Translations under genes and position numbers: made by a program
The notes under the pieces: model-generated
Databases searched by the model: none
Told to the model about the DNA's origin: nothing
What the model saw: the letters and a program-made list of their open reading frames with translations, nothing else
Assembly: GCA_963931865.1 (NCBI GenBank)
Contig: OZ007508.1
Coordinates: forward strand, 18,058,762-18,122,761
DNA length: 64,000 nucleotides
Origin: Axinella damicornis
Lineage: Eukaryota; Porifera; Demospongiae; Axinellida; Axinellidae
Reading direction: 5' to 3'
Part shown: positions 11,600 through 21,803 of the stretch, piece after piece
Layout of the letters: each line of letters begins with the position of its first letter
Position numbering within the stretch: position 1 is the stretch's first letter

Positions 11600-13290
11600 G
11601 GTTACTCATGGGTAATTCCAAATCAATTCAGCAAAAGTTTGCAAGTGACCCTCTCGGAATTGGACAAAACTCGGTTTTTAAGTACTACTTGCGGTTTTAT
11701 GAAGCCAGACAAAATCTTACTCTCGTATGTTGTATGGCTTCCTGATTATAGCCCATCAAAAGTTCTACTTTTTCCCAATTTTTGCTGGTATAGTAACTAT
11801 TCAAATCCTCATAACATTCTCATACTTCATTGTTTTGTAATATCGATTATACCATTGAAGCATGAAGAATGGGCTTTCATATGGTATCTTGTATGGCTTC
11901 ATCTGACAAAGTTTAGGAGAGACGCACATTCCTTAACTTTGACCTTTAACCTTACAAGAAAAGTGCCGCTTTAAATTTTCTGATAATTGGTGGTGATACT
12001 CACTAGGCTTTTAACTAAAAGCTGTAAAAAAAAATTGCTGGGGCTCCATTGGGATTAGGAGATATGTGCTCTTATAGAATGGCGTGTAAGCTATTTATGG
12101 CGTTTCCCTATAATTCCAGCCTCCCCGTACATCATAAGAATCACCCCTTGCATCCAAATTTTGGTGAGCCTGGACACGGGTGCTTGCCCAAGCAGATTAC
12201 CAACCTGGGTGGGCGTAGCCCAAAAAGGCATCGAGTAGCGGGCTTCATATGTTAGGGTGTGCAGTGAGGTCATACTCTTAGAGACTTTTGATAGGCACCT
12301 TTCTTGGCAGGTGTATTATCGATGCTTGTTACTCGCCCTCATTAACATTAGGATAGTGAAACTTGGTGTGTGCATAGTCCACTGGTTGCTTGATGTGTGC
12401 ACCAAGGTGGGTGGAGACTGGGCGTGGCCAAGTGTGTTTGGGGATAGCAGCGTTTTCTCCTCCCTGTACGTCATAGGTATCGACCTTTGCATCCCAATTT
12501 TGGTGAGCCTAGACACGGGTCCCTGCCCAAGCAGACTACTAACCTGGGTGGGTGTAGCCAAAAAGGCGTCGAGTAACGGGCTTTGTATGTTAGGGTGCGC
12601 AGTGAGGTCCTACTCTTAGAGACTGCACTTGCTGGGTGGGTGTATTTTCGATGCTCGTTACTCACCCTCATTGACATTAGGATAGCAAAACTTGGTGTGC
12701 GCATAGCCCACTGGTTGCTTGAAGTGTGTACCAAGGTGGGTGGAGCCTGGGCGTCTCCAAGTGAGTATAGTGTGTAATAGAGCACTGAATTTGCTTAAAA
12801 GCCTTACGTACATGCCATTCTATAAGAGCACATATCTCCTAATCCCAATGGAGCCCCAGCAAATGTTTTTTACAGCTTTTAGTTGAAAGCCTGGTGAGTA
12901 TCACCACCAATTATCAGAAAATTTAAAGTGGCACTTTTCTTGTAAGGTCAAAGGTCAAAGGTTAGGAATGTGTGTATTCCCTATACTTTGTTGGATGAAG
13001 CCATACAAGATACCATATGAAAGCCCATTCTTCATGCTTCAAGATGGTGCAATCAATATTACAAAACAATCACGTATGGGAAAGTTATGAGGATTTGAAT
13101 AGTTGCCACGGCAGCAAAAATAGGGAAAAAGTTGAATCTATAATCAGGAAGCCATACAACATACGAGAGTAAGATTTTGTCTGGCTTCATATAACCACAA
13201 GTACTACTTACAAACCAAGTTTCGTCCAATTCTGAGGGGGTCACTTGCAAACTTTTGCTGAATTGATTTGGAATTACCCTCATGGGTGAT
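11600..13290. mobile_element. Large foldback element with tandem-repeat core
   Basis: Arms of about 480 bp run inward from 11600 and 13290: the left arm (ATTCCAAATCAATTCAGCAA onward) is the reverse complement of the right, reaching the pair AGATATGTGCTCTTATAG near 12060 and its complement near 12820. Arm identity is high but with clear substitutions. The core holds two copies of a roughly 340-bp direct repeat (about 12110-12440 and 12460-12765) sharing GGTGAGCCTGGACACGGG-like sequence. No transposase is encoded. It lies inside the ROC-COR/death-domain intron. Confidence 0.75.
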
Positions 13291-13334
13291 TCCATAACGT
13301 CTACTTCGTGGGTTCTAACCACATAACTAGTGCA

Positions 13335-14095
13335 GCAGAAATGAAAAGTAAAGAGAGGGAGAGCCTGGTACACTTTCATATGTGATGTCGCGGCATATCA
13401 ATGTCACCACTATAATCTAATCTGTTACGTCACAACTGGAGCATGCTGATTTTTGTGGCAGCAATAGTTCGATAGCCTGAGAGAAGATTATACCAATGAC
13501 GACGGTACCAATGGCGACGACAGCGGAGAAAGTTACCTGGTACAGGCAGCCGGGCATAATGGTACTGTTCAGTATAACAAGAGCGCATAAGCAGGTCACA
13601 CGGAGGAAGAGCGTGTAACTTCCGGAAAATTCAAACTGGGCAAATACATGAGTTGTACTAAAAATAGCTATAGAGTGTCTAAACACTCTTGTAGTGATTC
13701 TTTCCGCCACGTGAGCAACAAAATGCAACTTGCTCATTCCAGACTGTCTAGTGACGAGAATCTGTCCCTGAGGGTTGATGAATGCCATCTACTGTGCAGC
13801 ATATATAACTCCATTGCCAGAACCCACTTGGCTTCCACTTGTCCTGTTCTTTTGTTCCCTTAGGCTTGGCTCTGTTAGCATTGAGTTGCTATTGCTGTGC
13901 ATTTGCAGTTGCATAAATTTTATAGGGAAGAAAACAAAACAGGCCATGAGTTGTAACTCTCTATACATCAAAACTACAGCAGCTACTTCGTGGTTTGCAC
14001 GTGAGTGACATCACTTATACCATTGATAAATCCGTGACGTCTGTGACGTGGTGAAGTGTACCAGGTTATCTCCCTCTTTACTTCTCTTCGCTGCA
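13335..14095. mobile_element. Inverted-repeat-bounded segment with a 123-codon ORF
   Basis: Short inverted arms (AAGTAAAGAG plus CCTGGTACACTT near 13340-13375, and the complement near 14055-14090) enclose about 700 bp. On the minus strand 13417-13788 is open for 123 codons with two hydrophobic stretches (YTLFLRVTCLCALVIL and FSAVVAIGTVVIGIIF). Between them is a possible donor (CAGGTAACT). I do not recognise the protein; it may be a captured exon of a membrane protein or chance. Confidence is for the element; the ORF alone merits about 0.2. Confidence 0.4.
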
Positions 14096-14567
14096 TATGG
14101 GGAGCCTGGGAATGAAGCTATAAAATTCCCTCCAGAAATTGTAAATGTACAATGGGCTTCGCTCCAAAGGTGTTTATGCACTGCTTGATGTCAGTAAAGC
14201 TGTTGACTACAGGGTGAACAATACTATTCAATAAAATCCTTGATTGATGGCCTGTCTACTGAATACACAATTCTTGCCATTGTTTTAATCACTGTCATGC
14301 AGCTGGTGAAACCGATTACTGAGAGCAAATTAGCCAACTACCTGGGTGCTAACATTATGGGGTAAAATAACATAAGTGTGTACACTAACTTACTAAGTTT
14401 TTGATCAACACTCTCATCACCAACAGTTTGGATCTGGCAACCAGGTTCTCGCTTTTCTGCAAATGAAGCATTTGCACTTGACATGGAGCAGGAAATAGTA
14501 CCACCATCAGCAAATGAGCACTGTCTTTATCAACATGCACTATCAACAACAAATTCATGCAACTTAC

Positions 14568-16674
14568 CTGATGTTGAATTCCCTGCAAGTCCCCACACTG
14601 TCATATTCGGTGTTTCAGACAGATTGCCGCAGACCTCTCGTTTTTCGGTACACCTCCAGCAGTAGTTACGCTGAGGAATCATGCAAGCAAGATGAAGTGA
14701 TGAAGGGCAGGCCACATTTGGACAGAAGAATGCTACTTCGTGATCTGCTGGAGCCTTAGGGGGAAGAGCAGCGAGCACAGCTTGACGAATTTCTGGACAG
14801 TACTTCTTGCACTCTTCAGGATATGCATGAACATGCACTTCAAAATAGCCCCGGTCAAAAGAGTCGATCAGTGTGATTTTCCCCATCATCTCTGGATGCT
14901 GAAACTCACAGCAGTTCCTGTACAAGCAAGTGGGTTTGTTCCTTGATACCATGATCTCCCACTTGCATGCAGAAAGCAAAGAAGCTAGGAAGGAGCAGAA
15001 GACTCCACTGGATGGCCATTCACCCGGTAAGTGAACAAGCAAGGGAGCAGCAGGTGAAGTCTGAAGATTGCAGCGGTGGTTGTCTACCTCGTCAGACTCC
15101 AGCTCAAAGAGAAGAGAAGGCATGACATATTCAGTAGGGATGTCCATTGTATTCACTTTCCCAGCAATAAGAAGAGATTCAAGAAGCTTCAGGAAATCAG
15201 CAGGAGTAAAATGGTCTTTGTCATAGTGCCTGGAGAAAGCTTTCTCGTGAAGGAACTTTTCTTGGAAAACCCCATGCTTCTGAAAGCGCAACCAATGTTT
15301 GCCACTCAACCCTCTAGTGTTGGTCGATTCAGTGCTCCCAGGAAGGGTGCTGGAACCACCACAAAGGATGTGGCGGTGTTGAACTAACTCATTGATTTTA
15401 TCCAATAAGACTTGTGGCACGCAAAAGACCACAGATGGAAGCACTTTGGGGTAATAAAGAAAGACATTCAGGCTAACCAGATATTCCAAGGCTGCACCAA
15501 AGGCGGCGGACTTTATGTGCAGACTGCTAGCTATTTTACGGCACTCAGAAATGTGCAAGATCCCTGTGCCCCTTTCCTTTGATAACTTTCTAAGCACTTG
15601 CTCAAGCGTAAACCATGGGAGTGGAATTTGCTTTACCTTTGAGGCTGAATAGTGGATAATGTTTTCCCTGAGCTTACCTGCAACAGCTTTGTCTTCTTGA
15701 CTTGGATTTTTGGCATTTACAGGATAGATGAGCTCTTTGAGTTTATCGTAGAAGATCAAATTATCACCAAATCTGGGTTCAAGGAGATCAAGGAGCTTCT
15801 GATTTTTCTTCCCTGTCGTTTCTCCCTCACATTTTGATTCCTCATCTCTGTGGGTACCAACCACAGCTACACGAGGAGAGCTACCACTGGCAGTGGACAA
15901 GGACCGAATGCAGTGCTTAAGAATTTGCTCATGGGAGTAAGGGGATCGGTATGGGGGGCACACGGACTTGCCCTCTTGGTAGTATTCAATTTCTGGACAC
16001 TGACTAAGCTCTTCTGAAAGCTTGAGTACAAACAGAATGGTTGAGAGGTTTGGAACAAAGGACGGAAGCAGCTCATGGAACTGCGGCTGTCCCCCACTGT
16101 CAAGAAAGTAAAGGAAGTCAACTTTGGTCACTCGTCTTTTGCCTACAGGTCTATTGAACAAGCCTGCTAGTTTTGTGATCAACTCATCTACAACTTCAGC
16201 CTGCTCTGATTTGTTATCCTGCTCAGGAATGTCAGCTTTCGAAGACCATTCTGGCTGCTCCTGAGCATGCATTTCCTGAGGTTTAGCTAGTGGTAAGGAA
16301 GCACCAAATGACTCCTCAGTACATGTAGTAGAATGAGTGGGAGGCGAAGGAGAGGTCTGAACTGCAGGCTGCCCTTCAGCATTTATCCCCATGGTAGCTT
16401 CTGCTACTATGCCAAGGAGTCTATCCTCATCTACTCTACTCCATTCCAAACTACCTGATTCAGAACTACCAGTGCCCACTACTGTAGATAGTGCCCTAAC
16501 TGGCTCAACCAGTCCTGTACTTTGGCGAACATCCAGTGGATCTTCATTCAACACTAGGTACATGGTGTGGGACTTTCCGGACCCAGCTGCACCAGTCACT
16601 GCACAGGTTGTCATTGTACATTCCACATAGCCATTCTTCATCGCTTCTTCAAAATGGACAGTCGATTCTTCATC
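14568..16674 (-). CDS. ROC-COR GTPase exon (ROCO-like signalling protein)
   Basis: Single exon of 702 codons on the minus strand between an acceptor (TTGTTATACAG, then GATGAAGAA) and a consensus donor (CAG/GTAAGT at 14567). Near its start is a Walker A motif (GAAGSGKS, about residues 28-35). A Ser/Pro/Glu-rich linker of about 170 residues follows, longer than usual for a ROC domain. Then come the ROC switch motif DSGGQPQF (near 16080-16102) and the guanine-specificity motif THRDE (near 15845). A COR-like region (WFTLEQVLRKLSKERG onward) follows, and a C-terminal Cys-rich part (CPNVACPSS, CWRCTEK). Family knowledge: ROC-COR proteins are GTP-dependent dimers, and animal members such as DAPK1 end in a death domain. 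Here the donor fits the death-domain exon at 9725 in phase. Its start is probably in an upstream exon. Confidence 0.85.
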
Positions 16675-16830
16675 CTGTATAACAAATTGAGAGATTACAC
16701 ATATATTATGCACACATGTACTAAAGGTTCTAGGTGTATGTACACCCAGTACGAATGATATCATCTGATAATTCTCCCCTGATGGATGACACTCATATAG
16801 CAGATCTGCACAAGTATTTAAGATTTTAAT

Positions 16831-16836
<6 letters not shown>

Positions 16837-16863
<27 letters not shown>

Positions 16864-16864
16864 G
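16837..16864. repeat. TG dinucleotide microsatellite
   Basis: About 14 uninterrupted TG units upstream (minus-strand sense) of the ROC-COR exon. Confidence 0.95.
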
Positions 16865-17963
16865 AAGTGGATGCAATCAGGGAGCAGCAGCCAAAGCGGG
16901 AGTACCGTATATCTTCTAAAAATTTGGCAGGTTTTTATTAATTATTCATAAGCCTTGCTGAAATGATTAGTATAGGTAATCACATGGGTTTCGAGGGAAA
17001 TAATTGCACGAGCAACAGGCAAAGTAATTGCACGAGCGATAGCGAGTGCAATTTATGACTGTTGTGAGTGCCAAATGGCACAAGAATACATGCGATTAAA
17101 TACTAATCATATACTTCCAGGCATGGCATGGTCGAAAGCAAGCGGCTTTTGAGCGATTAAAGCCACGCCCCAGCCACAAAAGTGGTCGAGCGCGAGCAAA
17201 CTACACGCTACTAGTACCGCTTATCTTATTTGCTCAGAGTACTGACCTGTTGTACTTTAGGACGGAAGCGCGGTGTTGCAACTGACACCCAGGGTCCCAA
17301 AACAGCAGCACAGAGCCTGTGTGCGCATAACAGCCACGAACAGTACGGCTGCAGCGCTAGTATGGCACAATGACTAGCGCCACCGTTTCTGTGACTTTCC
17401 CAACGCTATTGTTCGGTTCTCACAGTGTTTCTTCAGCTCAGGTACAGAAAGCTTAAACAACGCGAGCGTTCACACAGCACAGCCATTTTCAACTGTTGCT
17501 AATGAAAACGAGGCGTAGCCATGACGCGGACGCTTGTTGCTAGGGCGGAGCTTGACCTGATTGGTTATCGCGCGCCACGGCCGCTTCGTAACCGTGCAAT
17601 TTCTGACAGCCCTCGGGCTACATTAACCGTGCAATTTGGAAAAAAATTGCATGCTTTTCTATGGGAGTAAATGCATGGCAACTCTGACTATAAGTATGTG
17701 ATTATAAGTATGTGATTAGAAGTAAAATCGCAAAATTTGTACCAAAATGCATGTGCCGAATAATTAGAAGTGCTACCCGCAGTCGATCGGGTTTTTTCCA
17801 CTCGAGATTCAAGTCTCAAGATCGAGCAGCTATACCGGTAGGGCGAGGTATGTAGTCTTTCCTCTTGGTGCAGACTGTGACACTCCATACTTTCGACTAG
17901 CACCTGCGTCGGAATTGTCGATGCGAACAATCTTGAACTGTGCCGCAGGCTGTACGATCGATA

Positions 17964-17983
17964 CCCCCCCCCCCCCCCCCCCC
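17964..17983. repeat. Homopolymer of 20 C
   Basis: Uninterrupted C run; its length is likely unreliable in sequence data. Confidence 0.95.
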
Positions 17984-18360
17984 GGTACTCACCCCGTGTC
18001 TTTCTATGTTCATCTGTGTTGACTCTCAGGGTCAGGGCAAGACTTGGAGGTTTGCGAGTGTACTTCAGCGCAGGGCTTTCACCAGAACTGGTCAACGTGG
18101 CACGTACGTCGAACGTGATCGGTTGACTTCCAGAGGCTCGTGTGCACTGGCGACAGCTTGGAACTTTCACCGCTTGGGGCTTTAAACAGCACTGAACTCA
18201 CCGATCTCTCTCGTCGACTGACTCTTTCTGACAGGACGGCAAGCTGCCGAAAACGTATTAGATTGAATTCCGAAATATTTGGGAATTCCCTTGTTGAAAT
18301 TAGAGACAATTTTTCCCATTTGCGTGAAGGCGTGCTGAATAATTAGGGATGTGGAATTTT

Positions 18361-18660
18361 TTAGAAGTTGAAGGGGACGCAATTGGGGAGCAGCAGGACG
18401 CAATCAGGGAGCAGCAGCTGAAGGGGCCCACAGCTGAAGTGGACGCAAGCGGGGAGCAGCCGTTGAAGCGGATCAATGCAATCGAAGCGGACGCAATCGG
18501 GGAGTAGTTGAAACGGACACAATCGGGGAGCAGCAGCTGAAGGGGCCCGCAGCTGATCATGAAGCGGACGCAAACGGGGAGCAGCAGTTGAAGCGGATCA
18601 ATGCAATCGGGGAGTAGCAGCTGAAGTGGACGCAATCGGGGTGCAGCAGCTCTGCACAGA
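18361..18660. repeat. Degenerate minisatellite, AGCGGACGCAATCGGGGAGC type
   Basis: A degenerate unit of about 30 bp containing GCAATCGGGGAGCAGCAG recurs nine or ten times with internal deletions. It creates long minus-strand open frames rich in Pro, Leu and Ala that I regard as artefacts. Confidence 0.8.
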
Positions 18661-19430
18661 GAGCTGTCCGGTGCCGGATTACTCATGTAGGCGAACAAGG
18701 GAGAAGTAGCTGAACAAGGGAGAAGTAGCGATCGAGCGAAGCTACTTGTACAGTTTATGGAGATGTGTTTTATGGACAACTTGAAATATTCTAAGGACAG
18801 AGCATGTCATCCATGGGGGTTCTGGGTAGATTTAGATAAACCCTCTCTTTTTAAAGTTGCATGCAATCTTAATGGGTGAGGAACACGGTACTACCTTTGA
18901 AGCAACGACAGGTTTGGAATGCTGGGTCCATATACTGTTTGCTTGTATAATGCATTGAAGTTTAGTAGCAACAAATCTCTGGGCAGGGGACTAAGAACAA
19001 GGCTAAGTAAAAGCATTTTGGAATGCTGGAATGGGGAAAGCTGATAGCTGGGAGCAAGGCGTTTTAAACGAACTCTACAAACCTGTGGTTGCTCTTGCGG
19101 TGGTACAACAGATATTTGCGATCGTACCATCAGACGTAGTACAGCAAACTTGAACAAGCGAAGTTTTGCATGCCATTTCTTGTGCATGGGTCAAGGTACA
19201 GTCCTTACATAGCACCCATTAATCAGTCAATTATCAATTAGGGCTGTACAGTCAGGTCACAGCTCTATTGCGATTTGGGAATAATTGCACTCACAACAGG
19301 CATAATTTGCACTCACTATCGCTCGTGCAATTACTTTGCCTGTTGCTCCCAAATCGAACCCATGTGATTACCTATACAAACACTACAACACTCAACACAA
19401 ATAGATCTAGCAACTATTCTTCAACACTTT

Positions 19431-20267
19431 TTACCATAGTCTACCTACCAATCGTATAGCACCACCAACCACCACACCAAGTGGACCGTCACTCAAAGAT
19501 AGTCTGATTGGCTGCTGAGCCTTTTCAGCTGACACAGGTCCAGGCTCCTGAGCTCCTGACAACCTCCCAACATTGATGCCCAGTAGCGCTGGTTGGGCAC
19601 TCCGTTTGGTTTTGCTGAATGAAGCAGCCCAGAATGGAGTGAACCAGTCCTCATACCCAGGGGGCTGGTGCTTGCGATACCCAGTTGGAACAATGGCAAT
19701 GTCATTTGCAATGTCATGCGGAACCTTTAGCTTTACTTTCATTAGTTTCTTGATAGCGTCCACCCATGCCCGAAGCCTTTGATTGAGCTCTTTGGCATCA
19801 TCTACCTTATTTGCATATGTGAGAGCAAAGATTGCGTGTTTCCATAGCTGAGGCTGAAGGGCTTTGGACAGGAGATCAATTCCAGCGGCATCATCGTTCG
19901 CCAATCGTCCTCGTATGTCCAGACAGTAGACCAGCAAGTCAGTTTCCTTGCACTTTTCTGCTATTTCTTTGACTGTAGCTTCATCATCACCAAATGGATC
20001 CCCCAGACCTGGTGTATCCCACACCACGACCTCGATCTTCTTTTTGAGTATTTCTTCAGGCATTTCAGCTTGTGTATGATAGGGGACGATATGTGATGAC
20101 ATTACTTGGTACCCTTCAACAGCCACTTCTTTGCCAACAATGCCGTTTACTAATGTTGACTTCCCAGTTGACATCCTCCCAGCCATGAGGATGGTAATGG
20201 AGTCTTTTCCCTCAGCAAAGTACCTCTTCAGGTCCTTGTGCGCTTTCTGGTTACCCGGATCTGCCAT
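19431..20267 (-). CDS. AIG1/septin-like P-loop GTPase
   Basis: 278 codons on the minus strand from an ATG with good context; an acceptor-like TGCAATACAG lies ten bases upstream, so a 5' leader intron is likely. Motifs: G1 GRMSTGKST (residues 30-38), G3 DTPGLGD (84-90), G4 NKVD (153-156). This is the pattern of the TRAFAC AIG1/septin-type group, small GTPases that often act at membranes and in immunity. After about residue 235 the sequence becomes Gly-rich (PLGVVVGGAIRLV) and a possible donor (TTG/GTAGGT, exon end 19449) is in phase 0, matching the phase-0 acceptor of the ROC-COR exon at 16674. It may therefore be an upstream exon of that gene, or a separate short gene ending at the stop. Confidence 0.8.
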   Translation of the reverse strand: MADPGNQKAHKDLKRYFAEGKDSITILMAGRMSTGKSTLVNGIVGKEVAVEGYQVMSSHIVPYHTQAEMPEEILKKKIEVVVWDTPGLGDPFGDDEATVKEIAEKCKETDLLVYCLDIRGRLANDDAAGIDLLSKALQPQLWKHAIFALTYANKVDDAKELNQRLRAWVDAIKKLMKVKLKVPHDIANDIAIVPTGYRKHQPPGYEDWFTPFWAASFSKTKRSAQPALLGINVGRLSGAQEPGPVSAEKAQQPIRLSLSDGPLGVVVGGAIRLVGRLW

Positions 20268-20528
20268 TTTGTGGGTCTGTATTGCAGGGGATAAAAAGCT
20301 AGTTTATTAATAGTGATGTGGGGTACAGTTGACACCAATGCTAGACCCTCACTGATCGCTGCCCATTATAATGAAAACTATAAGACAATCAGTATATAAT
20401 CATAGTTAGGGGCTGGATAGCCACAGGAGCCCATAACGAGAAGGAGCGTCCAACTTAGCATTACAGCCACAGAACAAGTTGAGTCAAACCTAACCGTACC
20501 CTTATTTTGAACCTTTTACGTAACAATA
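20268..20528. other. Spacer between GTPase leader and Helitron
   Basis: No gene seen. It probably holds the promoter and first leader exon of the GTPase gene on the minus strand, but I cannot place either. Confidence 0.3.
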
Positions 20529-20757
20529 ATTGGGGCGAGCGTGAGCGAGCCCCACACAGACGAGTTTGCTGCGAATTTTCTATATATGTATGTTTATATA
20601 TATATATCTGTCGTACGTCGTGCCGTAAATCGTTCTTAGCTCTGATTTTGAGCATTAATCAATATTTCGTATACGGTCTCACGTGCACCCCCACGTTGCA
20701 AACTTGACGTTGTAGATACGTCTTGTTTCTTGGTCTACTATTTTCTGATCGATCGTC

Positions 20758-21684
20758 ATGGATTCAGCAAGCACCTCGAGGAACAAGGAAGAGAGACTTC
20801 GGCGTAGAAGAGAACGAGAAAGGGCCCGCCGTGCTGCCGAAACAGCTGAAGAAAAGGAACGAAGGCTCAGTCAGCGACGAGAGAGAGACAGAGCAAGACG
20901 TGTTGCTCAAAGTGCCGATGAGAGGGACGTCCGATTACGAAGGAAGAGTACTGCCGAACGTGAGACACGGGAAGCTGAGACTGAAGAACAGCGACATGCC
21001 AGACTGGAGAGACTGAGATCAGCTCAGCACGAGAGATTGGCAACTGAGACTGCTGAAGACAGAGACACCAGACTGGAGGGATTGAGAGCAGCTCAGCAGG
21101 AGAGATTGGCAGCTGAGACTGCTGAAGACAGAGACACCAGACTGGAGGGATTGAGAGCAGCTCAGCAGGAGAGATTGGCAGCTGAGACTGCTGAAGACAG
21201 AGACACCCGACTCGAGAGAGTAAGAGCAAGTCGGCAGGAGAGATTGGCAACTGAGACTGCTGGAGAGAGAGACACCAGACTGGAGAGTATGAGAGCAGCT
21301 CAGCAGGAGAGATTGGCAGTTGAGACTGCTGAAGAGAGAGACACCAGACTGGAGAGTATGAGAGCAGCTCAGCAGGAGAGATTGGCAGTTGAGACTGCTG
21401 AAGAGAGAGATGCCAGGCTGGAGAGATTGAGAGCAGCTAACCAGGACAGATATGATAGAGATGCCCACAGTGAGCGCTCTGTTCAGAGGAAGATGTTGAA
21501 CTTTCACAGTCAGATTGCATCACTGAGTTGTCCGCAGTGCACCACCTGCTGTGAGGGATTTCCTGGCCTCCGCTTTAGCTCTCATTCTGCTGAATGTATG
21601 CGCTGTAGCCAGGACAAGCACATCCCGAAACTGTATTCCCCTGCTAACAACATGGATCCGGGCCCCATTCCTCCCCAGCTGCAG
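20758..21684 (+). CDS. Helitron Rep-helicase exon 1: charged repeats and zinc finger
   Basis: 309 codons from ATG 20758 to a GTTTGT donor. Residues 1-90 are Arg/Glu-rich (RRRRERERARR style). Residues 92-229 are six tandem 23-residue repeats of the form ERLAxETAEDRDTRLE, likely a long charged helix or coiled coil. Residues 250-309 hold a Cys cluster (CPQCTTCC, later CMRC) ending PIPPQLQ, typical of the zinc-binding region before the Helitron-like N domain. Exon end is phase 0 and fits the next acceptor (CTTCCTCACAG, exon from 21804). The repeats differ in number between related elements as a rule, so length is not diagnostic. Confidence 0.85.
21031..21444 (+). repeat. Six tandem 69-bp coding repeats
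   Basis: Unit of 69 bp (23 codons) starting GAGAGATTGGCA, in frame with the Helitron protein; adjacent copies are nearly identical in the middle and diverge at the edges, consistent with unequal exchange. Confidence 0.95.
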
Positions 21685-21803
21685 GTTTGTACATTCAAGT
21701 AGTCATTACCAGTCTTGAAACCTTGGATAATGATAGCAATTAACATGTACTGCCTCACAGGGTTGATATAATAACTAATTATTGTCATGCCACTTCCTCA
21801 CAG

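Larger units (their letters stand above)
9726..14567 (-). other. Putative 4.84 kb intron filled with foldback elements
   Basis: Donor GTAAGT at 14567-14562 and acceptor CAG at 9728-9726 on the minus strand define it. It holds the type B element, the small and large foldbacks, and the 13335-14095 segment. Stretches 10840-11599 and 14096-14567 show only short direct repeats (for example CTCGTTCAAGATGT twice near 11230-11265) and no exon I can support. Confidence 0.55.
16971..19376. mobile_element. Inverted-repeat pair enclosing 2.4 kb in the presumed intron
   Basis: The left end (TATAGGTAATCACATGGG at 16971) and the complement of the right end (at 19376) agree over roughly 90 bp, including the AAAGTAATTGCACGAGCGAT motif. 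The span could be one 2.4 kb element or two solo copies in opposite orientation, since TTGCAC-type sequence also recurs near 17600-17655. It contains a C run, a minisatellite and no gene I can support. It takes up most of the gap between the GTPase exon and the ROC-COR exon. Confidence 0.5.

Noticed and set aside
16904..16935. Possible further miniature element starting GTACCGTATATC
   Set aside because: Only one end is seen; no matching inverted end was found within a plausible distance.
17688..18779. Minus-strand open frames over the poly-C run and minisatellite
   Set aside because: Low-complexity composition, no domain, and repeat-driven openness.
20867..21507. Leu/Ser/Cys-rich minus-strand open frames of 127 and 162 codons
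   Set aside because: They are the reverse of the 69-bp coding repeats in the Helitron exon.
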